This document shows, one piece after another, positions 25,415-33,944 of a stretch of 64,000 nucleotides of DNA. The stretch spans positions 202,879 through 266,878 of the IMG/VR virus record IMGVR_UViG_3300044568_003163. One strand, 5' to 3'. The position numbers and the translations under genes are program-made. Every line of letters begins with the position of its first letter. Within the stretch, counting starts at the first letter, position 1. The notes beneath the pieces were generated by a model that saw only the letters and a program-made list of their open reading frames with translations, made no database searches and was not told where the DNA came from. The stretch comes from a virus.

Positions 25415-25798
25415 TTATTTTGTTTTTACCGTAATAAGAGAAAATATAAGAGCGATAACTAAACCAGCAATAGAAGTAAATACAAACCAAAGAGCTTTAT
25501 TAACTCCTCCTTGCCATTTTTCTAAATTATCTACTCGGTTACTTATTGTATCGATTTTATCAATATCCTCTTCGTATCTAGCAATAGATTCGGTGTTTTT
25601 GTTTATTCTAACAATAACTCCATCGTCAGGATTAAAAAGTCTCTTTTTGAAATATTCAAGATCCTCTTTAATCTCGGATTGAGTGTTAGAAAAGGAATCC
25701 ATTACACGTTTGATGCTTTCTAATTCACCATTTGGTAATTTCTCAGTAATTAATTTAAGAGAATTTAAGATTTCCTCTATTTTAGGATCTGTTGCCAT
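25415..25798 (-). CDS. XhlA-like coiled-coil membrane protein
   Basis: 127 residues: a long amphipathic coiled coil (about 1-95), then EKWQGGVNKALWFV and one C-terminal transmembrane helix (about 102-122) ending in basic residues. This is the arrangement of haemolysin XhlA-like proteins, membrane-tail-anchored holin partners in several phages. A TATAAATA late promoter lies 26 bases upstream. A role in lysis or in membrane-associated assembly is inferred from topology only. Confidence 0.6.
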   Translation of the reverse strand: MATDPKIEEILNSLKLITEKLPNGELESIKRVMDSFSNTQSEIKEDLEYFKKRLFNPDDGVIVRINKNTESIARYEEDIDKIDTISNRVDNLEKWQGGVNKALWFVFTSIAGLVIALIFSLITVKTK

Positions 25799-25823
25799 AT
25801 CGAAAATAAGATTTTTGTTTAGT

Positions 25824-25831
25824 TATTTATA
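25824..25831 (-). promoter_or_regulatory. Late promoter TATAAATA
   Basis: Exact T4-type late core within AGTATAAATAACTAAAC, upstream of the XhlA-like gene and the structural gene. Confidence 0.7.
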
Positions 25832-25844
25832 CTAAAAGTTCCTC

Positions 25845-26507
25845 TTATTTTTGCAATATTAACAGGCAAGTAGCATTATCTCGTTCTAATTTGTTTCCAA
25901 ACATCATCATGATGTCTACTATGTCTAGGTACTCATCGTCGTCTTTGTCAAATTCTTCTCGATAATCGATAAGTTTATAAAATAAATCTCTAACAGGGAT
26001 TTCTAAGTAAGGTTGTGGATAGAATGTAGAGGTATGATAGACTCCTATTTTTTTAAAGACGCTAACGCACATTTCTAAAAACTCTTCGTCAACTGAATTA
26101 GCCAAGTCCATTTTAGAATGAATGACCTTATATTCAAATAAATTCGTTGTATCTCTGGATATGCTCTTGTCTGATACGTTAACCTTAAAGTACTTTAATG
26201 AATCAAATTCTCTTAAAATAGCTTCAATATAAAATACAGAATTTGCCGATTCAGCGAAAGTAGATACTGGTGTAGATTGAAAATTCTTAATGTCCTTTCG
26301 ATATTTCTCATACAGAATATCACTAACTTCTTCGGCTTTTACATAAAAAGCAGAATCATCAATCATATGCATTTTTACGATATGTGCCTTCTTTCTTAGA
26401 TCGGTTATTAGTAAACGATCTTTGTAGTTGTTACTGTTTAGGTAAATTTCAAGAATAAGCGGTTCAATCATTTCGTCAATATCGGTAAAATCAAGTTTAT
26501 CTGACAC
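25845..26507 (-). CDS. Hypothetical protein, 220 aa
   Basis: Not recognised. An acidic, mostly helical soluble protein with a DDDEYLDIVDIMMMF segment near the C-terminus. It overlaps the upstream gene by 11 bases, so the pair is probably coupled. It is separated from the downstream late unit by the late promoter at 25824-25831. Confidence 0.7.
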   Translation of the reverse strand: MSDKLDFTDIDEMIEPLILEIYLNSNNYKDRLLITDLRKKAHIVKMHMIDDSAFYVKAEEVSDILYEKYRKDIKNFQSTPVSTFAESANSVFYIEAILREFDSLKYFKVNVSDKSISRDTTNLFEYKVIHSKMDLANSVDEEFLEMCVSVFKKIGVYHTSTFYPQPYLEIPVRDLFYKLIDYREEFDKDDDEYLDIVDIMMMFGNKLERDNATCLLILQK

Positions 26508-26907
26508 TAGTATCGATCTGTTTTTCGATCAAAGTAAAAGTACGTTTCATTTCTTCTGGATTGAATTTGATTGCGAGATTTAATTCTCGTTCACCAAGTC
26601 CATTTCTTTCCATCCATAGCTTTGCAACTTCTGGATTAGGTTTCCATATTTTTTCAGTCGGAGCTTTCTTTGTTTTAGTATATATCCAACCTGGAACCCT
26701 TTGAAATCGAGAACCTACGATTTGCCATAAATCTACGACAGCCCAGCCGGTGATGCCATTTCGATTTAACGATTGTGCAGTAGTAGGATGTTTGATTGCC
26801 ATAAATCTTTGAGTCATAAAGAAATGACGTTCTTTCTCAGAATTCTTAATTGTAGAATATTGCTTAGGGTTTGAGAAGACCACCTTCATAAAATCGAATA
26901 GTTCCAT
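26497..26907 (-). CDS. Hypothetical phage protein, 136 aa
   Basis: A basic protein with conserved-looking aromatic motifs (FFMTQRFMAIKHPT, GWAVVDLWQ, PGWIYTKTK) and a helical tail (PEEMKRTFTLIEKQI). The style resembles small conserved proteins of T4-like and crAss-like phages, but I cannot name it. A CATATAATAAAC element sits immediately before the start codon. Confidence 0.65.
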   Translation of the reverse strand: MELFDFMKVVFSNPKQYSTIKNSEKERHFFMTQRFMAIKHPTTAQSLNRNGITGWAVVDLWQIVGSRFQRVPGWIYTKTKKAPTEKIWKPNPEVAKLWMERNGLGERELNLAIKFNPEEMKRTFTLIEKQIDTSVR

Positions 26908-26927
26908 GTTTATTATATGAAGATTAT

Positions 26928-27746
26928 CTATATTTGTATTTGAGGAACCCAGTGAGTTGTTCTTCCATCTCGAGTTAATTCTCTCACTACTTCAAATCCA
27001 TTTTCGCAGGTTTCTCTGCCATATACTTTAAATGAAAATACAAAATCACCATCTTCGCCATCCATACTTTTATAGGTTTTGATTGATGCTCCTCGATTAG
27101 CAAATGAACTTTGTACAACTTCTTTAGTTGCTTTATTTAGATTTGTAAAATCTTGAAGAGACAAAGAATCTACGATTCGGTTTGGTGATAATTTAGCTCG
27201 ATATAAAATTTCGGCTTTGATGTAATTGCCTATACCACCTATCAATCCTTGATTCATTAGTACTTCTGGCAAAGTTTTATTTTTATATTTCATTAGACGA
27301 GTTTTAAATAAATCGTCTGAAATTTCATCGGCTAAATGATTAGGTCCTATCGAAGATTTTTTCTTTGTAGTTTCTACTTCGCTATCGACAAATTTCATTG
27401 TGCCAAAATTACGAGCATCAGTAAAGAAAACTGATCCATTAGCAGTTTTAAATTCGACATGTCCATGCTTTGAATGTTGGTATCGCCATCCACCTGACAT
27501 TCCTAGAGTATTCCAAACCCACCATTTCTTGCCAGTCTTTCCGGTAAATTCAAATACTATGAGTTTACCGCAAAATTCAACTTTATCTACGTTTGCAGGT
27601 AAGTCTTCTTGGAATTGGTCTAAGCCAACAGGATTACCATGCTTAGCATATCGACCAGAGTGAACTATTACTTCATTTAATTGTTTTCCTTGAATTGCGC
27701 TATTTAATGATAATGCAGTTCTTGCTACTTCTGGTAATTCTGGCAT
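26928..27746 (-). CDS. Fpg/Nei-family DNA glycosylase without zinc finger
   Basis: The 272-residue protein starts MPELPEV, with the catalytic Pro (N-terminal after Met removal) and Glu of formamidopyrimidine-DNA glycosylases. A Lys in FCGKLIVFEF (about 60) and the helix-two-turn-helix GGIGNYIKAEIL (about 170-181) are present. The C-terminal DNA-binding hairpin keeps GRTTHWVPQ but lacks the four zinc-binding Cys; only one Cys (ETC) remains. This is a zincless finger, as in some eukaryotic Nei-like enzymes. It would remove oxidised bases from phage or host DNA. Unusual cargo for a T4-like phage. Confidence 0.85.
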   Translation of the reverse strand: MPELPEVARTALSLNSAIQGKQLNEVIVHSGRYAKHGNPVGLDQFQEDLPANVDKVEFCGKLIVFEFTGKTGKKWWVWNTLGMSGGWRYQHSKHGHVEFKTANGSVFFTDARNFGTMKFVDSEVETTKKKSSIGPNHLADEISDDLFKTRLMKYKNKTLPEVLMNQGLIGGIGNYIKAEILYRAKLSPNRIVDSLSLQDFTNLNKATKEVVQSSFANRGASIKTYKSMDGEDGDFVFSFKVYGRETCENGFEVVRELTRDGRTTHWVPQIQI

Positions 27747-27750
27747 ATTT

Positions 27751-28062
27751 TTAAAGTTTATCGTATTCTGTTAAATTTAATTCAGTTCCATCAGCGCATT
27801 TAGCTACAACAAATTCACCAATTCCGGTAACCATAAATTCTACTGAAAAATGACCACCTATAGCACCGATATATTTTAGTTTTTTAGTTCTTTGCCAAGC
27901 AACAAACTTAGCATTTTGTTCAGGCGACAAATAGAAATTTCTTTCAGTTTCGATTTCATCAATTACTTCTGGCAAACATTTTTCACTACAAGTTTTACCA
28001 TTGCATAAAGTGCAACTATTTGTTCGACCAGTTTTCTTGAAGAGATTCAGTATTTTTAGCAT
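27751..28062 (-). CDS. Small Cys-rich protein, 103 aa
   Basis: The N-terminal CTLCNGKTCSEKC cluster (about 17-29) could bind a metal. The rest is a small beta domain (KYIGAIGGHFSVEFMVTGIGEFVVAKCADG). It overlaps the upstream 72-residue gene by 47 bases in another frame and ends four bases before the glycosylase gene. Function unknown. Confidence 0.6.
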   Translation of the reverse strand: MLKILNLFKKTGRTNSCTLCNGKTCSEKCLPEVIDEIETERNFYLSPEQNAKFVAWQRTKKLKYIGAIGGHFSVEFMVTGIGEFVVAKCADGTELNLTEYDKL

Positions 28063-28234
28063 TTGAATTTCGTTTTTCGTTTAAGAATCTTTTTTGTTCT
28101 AATACTAATTTCTTTTCTTCGATTTTATTAGATTCAGTCATAGCTTCGGCTAGTCTTTCTAGCGCATCGGCTAATTTAGGAATGTCCATTTCTAAGAACT
28201 TTTTTCCTGCTCGGGTTTTTGCAAAGTCTTCCAT
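28016..28234 (-). CDS. Hypothetical coiled-coil protein, 72 aa
   Basis: A highly charged helix (residues about 18-60, ALERLAEAMTESNKIEEKK) with no other feature. Probably an early accessory protein in the run of small genes from 29845 to 27751. Not recognised. Confidence 0.55.
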   Translation of the reverse strand: MEDFAKTRAGKKFLEMDIPKLADALERLAEAMTESNKIEEKKLVLEQKRFLNEKRNSNAKNTESLQENWSNK

Positions 28235-28235
28235 A

Positions 28236-28505
28236 TTAATTTGTGTATTTTTTTATTTTATTTACGAGACTAGTATATGAGAAATAGATTATATGAAAAG
28301 GAATGTAAATAGGCCAAGCAAAAGACCACGAAATATAGGCTTCTGCATTGCTATCATAATCATCGTAATCGGAATAGCCTCGAATTCTGTTAGAATCATA
28401 TTTGTCAAATCCAAATTTCTTACCAAAGGTAATTAAAAATCCAAGCATCGAAACATATCCTAAAATATAGATGCCAACTATAATTGCTAAATTTACGTAA
28501 TTCAT
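28236..28505 (-). CDS. Small membrane protein, 89 aa
   Basis: Start taken at 28505 (MNYVNLAII), which overlaps the upstream stop by four bases. One strong membrane helix at about 5-25 (AIIVGIYILGYVSMLGFLI), a Asp/Tyr-rich loop, then a second hydrophobic aromatic stretch (FAWPIYIPFHIIYF). A two-pass inner-membrane protein. Such early membrane proteins in phages often modify host envelope functions; nothing specific can be said. Confidence 0.6.
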   Translation of the reverse strand: MNYVNLAIIVGIYILGYVSMLGFLITFGKKFGFDKYDSNRIRGYSDYDDYDSNAEAYISWSFAWPIYIPFHIIYFSYTSLVNKIKKYTN

Positions 28506-28897
28506 TGTTCTATTTTTGTTAATTCCCAGCAAACATCGGTTAAGAACCTATGATTTTCCGGTAGTTTTAATAATTCGTTTTTATGTAGTATACAATGTTT
28601 TTTTGCTTCTTCGAGCAAATTAGAGTTAGTCCATCGATCAATTAAATCGTAATGATTGAGATATGCCAATCTAACAAGCTCATTATAATCTTCGTTTCGT
28701 AAATAACCTTTGAGTGGCATAATTGGACCAACACAGGTATTCCATTTGAATTTTCTACCGTCGTAAGTAATCCAATAGTAATCCATATCATCTTCACCAA
28801 CTGCTACTAATCTTTGAATTTCCCAACAACCATTAATAACGAATTGACCTTTTAGTTCTTCAAACTTCCGAATGATGAGTGTTTTATTATCTTCCAT
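28502..28897 (-). CDS. Hypothetical protein, 131 aa
   Basis: Start at MEDNKTL (28897), two bases after the upstream stop; an ATG further upstream would overlap the neighbouring gene. It contains a small beta-type domain (GCWEIQRLVAVGEDDMDYYWITYDGRKFKW) with a WITYDGR motif, then helices. Not recognised; one of a string of short, tightly packed genes. Confidence 0.6.
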   Translation of the reverse strand: MEDNKTLIIRKFEELKGQFVINGCWEIQRLVAVGEDDMDYYWITYDGRKFKWNTCVGPIMPLKGYLRNEDYNELVRLAYLNHYDLIDRWTNSNLLEEAKKHCILHKNELLKLPENHRFLTDVCWELTKIEQ

Positions 28898-28898
28898 C

Positions 28899-29135
28899 TT
28901 ATACTTTAAATAATTTATAAAAAACGCTTCTATCAATACGTTTACTTAGATAAGCTGCATTTATTGCAGGAAAACCTGTAATCCCTTCAGACTCGATGAT
29001 GGCATAAACTTCTTTATCCCACTGTGAGATTTCTAAGTCTGTCATTTTGTTCATCCATTCCTCATCAAAATCTTCTCGGATGATAGGACGTTTGATTAAT
29101 TCTGGAATGGTTATTGAGTATGTAATGTTATTCAT
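28899..29135 (-). CDS. Hypothetical protein, 78 aa
   Basis: Start at MNNITYSI (29135) rather than the far-upstream Met, because this leaves an eight-base overlap with the preceding gene. Small, mildly acidic, helical (WDKEVYAIIESEGITG). No known family. Confidence 0.6.
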   Translation of the reverse strand: MNNITYSITIPELIKRPIIREDFDEEWMNKMTDLEISQWDKEVYAIIESEGITGFPAINAAYLSKRIDRSVFYKLFKV

Positions 29136-29481
29136 ATCGATAGATTGCAGTTTTGTCTTTATATGTGAGCGTATAGAAGTTTTTTGGTGTAGTTTCTTTA
29201 GCAATCTCTTCTACAATATAAAGATTTTCTAATTCAACATCGGTATTTCTCATAACCCATTGAACTTGCTCTTCCCATGTCATTGCTTGTTTTCCTAAAA
29301 TAACATTGTGCTTCTTACCAAAATATTCCGGTTGTATTTTGCACATATAAGCGAATTCACTCTCGGAAAGCATTCGCATTAGGTATGGTCCTCCAAAGGG
29401 TGGATTTTCTAAATTCCATTCAATCACATAATCTTTATATGCTTCTTCAAATAAAATATCAAGTTCAGTTTTAGTATTCAT
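29128..29481 (-). CDS. Hypothetical protein, 117 aa
   Basis: Aromatic and acidic, with an IEWNLENPPFGG-like turn and EEQVQWVMRNTD helix. It overlaps both neighbours by about ten bases, a sign of translational coupling. No family recognised. Confidence 0.6.
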   Translation of the reverse strand: MNTKTELDILFEEAYKDYVIEWNLENPPFGGPYLMRMLSESEFAYMCKIQPEYFGKKHNVILGKQAMTWEEQVQWVMRNTDVELENLYIVEEIAKETTPKNFYTLTYKDKTAIYRYE

Positions 29482-29845
29482 TTACTTCTAAATTAAATTT
29501 TTCAAATATTTTTAAGGCTTCTTCAATGGTAACTTTTATCCAAATGAAAACTTCACCATAGGCATTTTCACCTATATTACAGCCACCAAATTCCCAATAA
29601 TCATCTTCTCTGCTCACATAAGAAGCATTTCGAAAGGAAACTACCCAATGAGGTTTGTTTGCTTCTATAATATTATATGCTTCTTCGTAGGTTAAGTCAC
29701 TTGGTTGTCTTTGCCAAACCGAAGGATGCTTTGCAGTTCCTTTCTCATCAACCCAAAAGTCAAAAGATTTACTCAGTGCATAATCAAAAATCTCCTTAGG
29801 GTTGCTAGGGAGATTCTTTATATTTGCATGTTTATAGTGTGACAT
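29471..29845 (-). CDS. Hypothetical protein, 124 aa
   Basis: Soluble, Trp/Tyr-rich protein with an alpha-beta pattern (KPHWVVSFRNASYVSREDDYWEFGG). It lies one base past the end of the RNase H gene, so it is probably expressed with it. No family recognised. Confidence 0.6.
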   Translation of the reverse strand: MSHYKHANIKNLPSNPKEIFDYALSKSFDFWVDEKGTAKHPSVWQRQPSDLTYEEAYNIIEANKPHWVVSFRNASYVSREDDYWEFGGCNIGENAYGEVFIWIKVTIEEALKIFEKFNLEVNEY

Positions 29846-29846
29846 A

Positions 29847-31115
29847 TTATTTCATTAGGTCTTCCCAAAATGATGGATTGAATCCATCACCTGCCGGAGT
29901 TGAAGTTATTACTACATCCTTATTTACCATTGGATCGGCTTTTGGCATTGCCGAACGGAAAATTCCAGATTCATTAAATGATTCGGCTTTTTCTTTTGTG
30001 TATGTGGTACCTTCAAGAATTTTATCTTTGCTCATAAGCGAATGTAAAGCCATTGCAGAAAACGAACTTAATGGAATAGATTCGATGTGTTCGAACATAT
30101 CGCTAATAACCTTTTCCGGAATGCAACGTTTATGTAGCATCATTAAATCTCGATTCAATAACCAACGTTCTTTGATTTCGGCTAATGGTTTGTCGATTTT
30201 AATTACTCGTTGAGCAATTGAAACGATTTGGTCGATATATTCTTCGTTAAAGAAATGTGATTGATTGATGTAAATTTTATCATCTTTAAATTCGGACATA
30301 ATTGCAGCAGCATGAGTATCAGTTACTTTGAATGTGCGTTCTTTACCAGATTTATCAGTTTTAATTGTAGTGTGTAATGGTGGAACGTTATCGCCTGAAT
30401 CGCCTACTAAGATTTTTCTAAAGACAAATTCATTGACATTGACTTCGTCTAATTTCATTTTATTTAAGCGTACAATATCCTTAAGGTGAGATTTTGCATT
30501 TGATACAATATCCTTAGGTAAGTTAAAGATATCGGTAGGCATTTCTTCGACTTCAATCCATTGTTTAAATCCTGGAAAAACATGAAGGTCTTTGTCGAAT
30601 TTATTGTAATAAACAGTATTTGCACCTGATGAATTGTCCTTATTTACTAATTGAAGTAAATCATTATCGCCTGAGATAATTAAAGCATTTTGACCATTTT
30701 GATTTAAGTAAGAAGACCAAGCAAATATTAAATCATCGGCTTCGGCACCTTTAACTCGAGAAATAATAACACCTAGTTTTTCAAGTGCTTTAGCAAATTC
30801 ATCGTGAACTTCATAAATCATAGACCAATTGATTTCATTGGTTTTGATGCGATTTGCTTTGTATTCGGCAGCTGGATGATAAGATTTACGCCATGAGCTT
30901 GAATCGACGGTATATACGATTCGATGAGTAATTCCTTCGAAACGTTTTATTTCGGCAGCAAAATCGACAGCTAATTTCCATAGCAATAGATTTTTATCTT
31001 CTTCAGGTTCGTCAATAAAATTAAAAGGTTTTCCTTGTTTAATTTTTTGACCGATATGAAAAGTTTTATGAAGCCAAAAATTGGCATCGAATTCCAAGGT
31101 ATATTTACCTGTCAT
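29847..31115 (-). CDS. rnh: T4 RNase H-like 5'-3' exonuclease
   Basis: A FEN-1/5'-3' exonuclease family protein that removes primers from lagging-strand fragments. Acidic residues of the two-metal site appear in LEFDAN (about 6-11), VKGAEADDLIF (about 135-145), ISGDNDLLQL (about 155-164) and VGDSGDNVPP (about 248-257). I take the start at 31115 because the promoter box lies at 31140-31147 and would overlap a start at 31151. Length is about 422 residues against 305 in T4, the extra being in the C-terminal part. The neighbouring gene gp44 also belongs to the replisome. Confidence 0.9.
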   Translation of the reverse strand: MTGKYTLEFDANFWLHKTFHIGQKIKQGKPFNFIDEPEEDKNLLLWKLAVDFAAEIKRFEGITHRIVYTVDSSSWRKSYHPAAEYKANRIKTNEINWSMIYEVHDEFAKALEKLGVIISRVKGAEADDLIFAWSSYLNQNGQNALIISGDNDLLQLVNKDNSSGANTVYYNKFDKDLHVFPGFKQWIEVEEMPTDIFNLPKDIVSNAKSHLKDIVRLNKMKLDEVNVNEFVFRKILVGDSGDNVPPLHTTIKTDKSGKERTFKVTDTHAAAIMSEFKDDKIYINQSHFFNEEYIDQIVSIAQRVIKIDKPLAEIKERWLLNRDLMMLHKRCIPEKVISDMFEHIESIPLSSFSAMALHSLMSKDKILEGTTYTKEKAESFNESGIFRSAMPKADPMVNKDVVITSTPAGDGFNPSFWEDLMK

Positions 31116-31129
31116 AATGATTTTGTTTA

Positions 31130-31196
31130 ATGTGTTATACAAATATAACAAAATTAAGTGTTATATAAAAATGTTTTAATGGAAAGTTATTAACAA
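31130..31196 (-). promoter_or_regulatory. Early-type promoter with GTTAATAAC dyad (rnh)
   Basis: TTTTGTTATATTTGTAT with the box TATATTTG at 31147-31140. The dyad TTGTTAATAAC is at 31196-31186, 49 bp upstream, overlapping the stop of the preceding gene. It decides the rnh start at 31115. Confidence 0.6.
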
Positions 31197-31675
31197 ATAA
31201 CAACTGCTCTAGTTCGTGTAGAGTTTACTAAACGATAGGTTAAGTCAATATAAATAGCTCCAGTATCTCCATTTATGTTTACAATATAATCAGTAGGTCT
31301 AATTAATTCCCAGAAGATCGAAGTATTTTCTTCGGTTTCAGGATCTATGAACGCGGAATTAACTCTCCATAATTGAATTTGAACATCCGCTAAGGAAGGA
31401 GCCATCCTTCTACCGATTAAAAATCCTGGAGTATATAGAGATATTTCTGCCGCTTCGATTATAAGTCTTTGATTTCCTGCAGAAATCCATTCCTTAATAA
31501 ATTTTGATGTTGCTGCAGTGGATCCAGTAGGTCCAGTAATTCCAGGTAATCCATTTATACCGGTTGCTCCTTGCGGACCAGTAGGTCCTTCTGATGATGG
31601 TAAGTATACCGGATTTCCAAAAAAATCTACTAGGATTCCATTTATTAAATATACTTGTTGACTACTTGTAGGCAT
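31190..31675 (-). CDS. Collagen-like repeat protein, 161 aa
   Basis: Residues about 29-52 form a run of Gly-x-y triplets (GPTGPQGATG..., ending GPTGS), which would make a short collagen-like triple helix. They separate a small N-terminal domain (YLINGILVDFFGNPVYLPS) from a beta-rich C-terminal domain (about 60-161). Trimeric fibre or adsorption proteins are built this way. It is odd that it lies between clamp loader gp44 and rnh. A GATATAAGAAAAG late-like element precedes it. Confidence 0.65.
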   Translation of the reverse strand: MPTSSQQVYLINGILVDFFGNPVYLPSSEGPTGPQGATGINGLPGITGPTGSTAATSKFIKEWISAGNQRLIIEAAEISLYTPGFLIGRRMAPSLADVQIQLWRVNSAFIDPETEENTSIFWELIRPTDYIVNINGDTGAIYIDLTYRLVNSTRTRAVVIC

Positions 31676-31698
31676 ATGTTTCTTTTCTTATATCTATC

Positions 31699-32652
31699 TT
31701 ACGAACGAACTATATGCTGAATTTTATAAACTAATGAAAGCATACAAATTACCGGATCGATAACAAATCGAAGTTCATATGAATGTCGATTAACTTCATA
31801 ACATATTTCACCGGCTTTTCTCATTAATTGAGGACGTTCTAATTGAATGTATTCGATGAAATCTGTACCTAAAGATTGAACCACATCATCGACTTTTGAT
31901 GAGTAATTAGAAACTAAGTATTGATAGTTTTTAACTTCATCATTTGAAGGATTGAAGATGTGTTCGTAAAGGTCTTTGAAAACTCCGTGGAATTTTTTGA
32001 CATCTTCGGCAGTAATTTTAGTTTTGCCTTCAGCATGATAACCTTGTAAGATATTGATAATTGAACGCAAATCTGGAAACTTACGCTTAACTAATTCAAC
32101 TAAAGCTTCTTTCTCAATATCCATACCTTCGGTTTTGATGATATCGTAAACTCGCTTATAGTATTTCTTTTCAATTTCAGCTTCTTCCTCTTCGGAGAAA
32201 TCAAAATTAAAGCATTCAAAACGAGATTGAATGTTGTCTGGAATTTTATTGATGTAATTGCAGGTAGCAATAAAACGAGCAGTTTTTTCAAATTGTTCAA
32301 TTGTGCCACGTAAAGCTTTCATGTATGCATCAGAGACACCATCGAACTCATCTAATATAACCACTTTTAATTTTCTTTCGCCATCAATAACAGATAACGT
32401 AGAACAGAATTCAGATATTTTTGTACGAACAGTATCTACACCGGTTTCAACTGAACAGTTGATGTACATAGTTGGATTATCTTTTGAAATAGCTTTTGCA
32501 GTCGATGTTTTACCTGTGCCTGGAGAACTATGAAATAAGAAATTCATATACAAACCATTTCTAAGTTTGGTTGCAATTCTTTCAGGTAATATCAATTCAT
32601 CTAATGTGGATGGACGATATCTTTCGGTCCATAGAGCTTTTTTAGGATTCAT
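31699..32652 (-). CDS. gp44: Sliding-clamp loader large subunit gp44
   Basis: 317 residues (T4 gp44: 319). It begins KALWTERYRPSTLDELILPE, typical of clamp loader ATPases. Walker A is SSPGTGKTS (about 43-51), Walker B VVILDEFDG (about 98-106), and the arginine-finger SRF motif follows IPDNIQ (about 142-150). It loads the gp45 clamp (62164-62910) onto primer-template junctions. The small subunit gp62 is not identifiable in the window. An ATCATATAATAACTC element lies 21 bases upstream. Confidence 0.95.
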   Translation of the reverse strand: MNPKKALWTERYRPSTLDELILPERIATKLRNGLYMNFLFHSSPGTGKTSTAKAISKDNPTMYINCSVETGVDTVRTKISEFCSTLSVIDGERKLKVVILDEFDGVSDAYMKALRGTIEQFEKTARFIATCNYINKIPDNIQSRFECFNFDFSEEEEAEIEKKYYKRVYDIIKTEGMDIEKEALVELVKRKFPDLRSIINILQGYHAEGKTKITAEDVKKFHGVFKDLYEHIFNPSNDEVKNYQYLVSNYSSKVDDVVQSLGTDFIEYIQLERPQLMRKAGEICYEVNRHSYELRFVIDPVICMLSLVYKIQHIVRS

Positions 32653-32705
32653 ATAAATAGTTTAGAGTTATTATATGATAGTAATCCTAAAAGGTATTAA
32701 CAAAT

Positions 32706-33107
32706 TTATGAGTTCAGCTCTTGTAAAACTTCCTTAAGATTTCTAGCAGTTCGATCATTGTATTTTTGTTGAGAGATTCTATCTCTTTTTTCAATTACTC
32801 TATTGAAAAGAGCTTTGACTTCGTCCACTTTTTTCTCTGGTAAATCTACATGATAGGAAAATTTACCATTTTGAAGAATAATGAATTTGTCGAAAATTTG
32901 AACATAGTATTTTGAAGTTTCTACCGTGTATTTTTTCTTGTCGAAGATATAACGTAAAGCAGTATTAGGTTCACAAATCAATTTATTGACGATCCGCAAA
33001 CAATCAATTTGTTTATCTTCGGTTAATTCATTATTAGAAACCGTTAATAATTTTACAATTTTTCTCTTTACTCTTCGTGCTCTTACTTGTAATCTTACCG
33101 GTCTCAT
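32706..33107 (-). CDS. Hypothetical basic protein, 133 aa
   Basis: Very basic N-terminus (MRPVRLQVRARRVKRKIVK) and a basic C-terminus (about 108-125), with an alpha-beta core between. A nucleic-acid-binding role is plausible. It precedes gp44 by about 50 bases, but size and sequence do not let me call it gp62 or RegA. A GTATTAACAA dyad-like site follows its stop codon. Confidence 0.6.
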   Translation of the reverse strand: MRPVRLQVRARRVKRKIVKLLTVSNNELTEDKQIDCLRIVNKLICEPNTALRYIFDKKKYTVETSKYYVQIFDKFIILQNGKFSYHVDLPEKKVDEVKALFNRVIEKRDRISQQKYNDRTARNLKEVLQELNS

Positions 33108-33301
33108 TATTTGTTAATTTTTTCAAATGAGCAAAATAATAAGAAAGCACCTATCAAAGTAGTGCACATTGCAGTTGCAAGTTCATTAAGGGTACCAGCG
33201 AACGGTATGTATTTTTGAGCGGTTCCAGTTAATAAGGAATATGTAACCCAAAACGCGATTAATGAACCTAAGGCCGGAAAGATGTTGATGGTGATTTTCA
33301 T
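33107..33301 (-). CDS. Small membrane protein, 64 aa
   Basis: Two hydrophobic helices (about 5-25 and 43-58) separated by a short polar loop; both ends are charged. It overlaps the next gene by one base. It has an early-type promoter at about 33326-33333. Function unknown. Confidence 0.6.
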   Translation of the reverse strand: MKITINIFPALGSLIAFWVTYSLLTGTAQKYIPFAGTLNELATAMCTTLIGAFLLFCSFEKINK

Positions 33302-33309
33302 AGTTCTTT

Positions 33310-33340
33310 GTTTTAATTAGATATGTAAATATAATCAATA
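33310..33340 (-). promoter_or_regulatory. Early-type promoter (TATATTTA)
   Basis: GATTATATTTACATATCTAATTAAAAC on the minus strand, box at 33333-33326, before the gene starting at 33301. The -49 position holds only a weak dyad (TTTAACAG). Confidence 0.5.
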
Positions 33341-33385
33341 TTGCGGAAACTAAAAAACTTTAAATGTTAAAAATCTGTTAAAGTT

Positions 33386-33862
33386 TTATGCAGCCTTTTC
33401 ATATTGGAACAATGCTTTACCCCATATAGGAGCAATTTTCTGGGCAATTCTCTTACCGTAAGCTGAGTACAAAATACCTTGATTCCAAAGAAAGTGCTCA
33501 TAATCATAACCGTATTGTTCTACCGCTCCTTCAGCGATCCAACGTAAGGCAGTAATCTCATCATTAGCACCCATTTGGATAGTATTAGTAATAAGGGTTT
33601 GGAAGGCTTTATCAGCTTCAAATTCAGCAGCCAATTCCTCTTCACGATTATCAGCACAAACCTGTTCGAAACGATCAAAATCAGCCTCTAACTCCTCAGT
33701 GGTTAATGCATGTACATTAATAGTACGAGGACGGAAACCATAAGCATCTTTATGGAAATCCGAATATAAGAGAAGCATATTCTCTCGATGAGACAACTCA
33801 TAGTTATGAGCTAATTTAGATTCAAGTTCTTTTTGTTCGTGGATTTGTGATTCTGTCATCAT
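33386..33862 (-). CDS. Hypothetical protein, 158 aa
   Basis: Acidic helical protein with a run of Glu/Asp-rich helices (EELEADFDRFEQVCADNREEE) and a C-terminal aromatic segment (YDYEHFLWNQGILYSAYGKR). Its codon usage looks slightly different from its neighbours, with more GC-ended codons, which could indicate a different origin. Early-type promoter upstream. Function unknown. Confidence 0.65.
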   Translation of the reverse strand: MMTESQIHEQKELESKLAHNYELSHRENMLLLYSDFHKDAYGFRPRTINVHALTTEELEADFDRFEQVCADNREEELAAEFEADKAFQTLITNTIQMGANDEITALRWIAEGAVEQYGYDYEHFLWNQGILYSAYGKRIAQKIAPIWGKALFQYEKAA

Positions 33863-33870
33863 AATGTGTA

Positions 33871-33943
33871 GTTTTAATTAGATATGTAAATTTAATCAAA
33901 TAATTAGAAACAAGGAAATTTATTTCAATAAAGTTATTAACAA
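33871..33943 (-). promoter_or_regulatory. Early-type promoter with GTTAATAAC dyad
   Basis: GATTAAATTTACATATCTAATTAAAAC, box TAAATTTA at 33894-33887, before the gene starting at 33862. The dyad TTGTTAATAAC is at 33943-33933, 49 bp upstream and directly after the previous stop codon. Confidence 0.5.
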
Positions 33944-33944
33944 T

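Noticed and set aside
32694-32703. A sixth GTTAATA(C)C-like dyad
   Set aside because: It has one changed base and no TATATTTR box at 49 or 59 bp; it follows a stop codon and may be coincidental.
32706-33107. Clamp loader small subunit gp62 or RegA
   Set aside because: Position next to gp44 invites the call, but size (133 residues), gene order and sequence do not match either.
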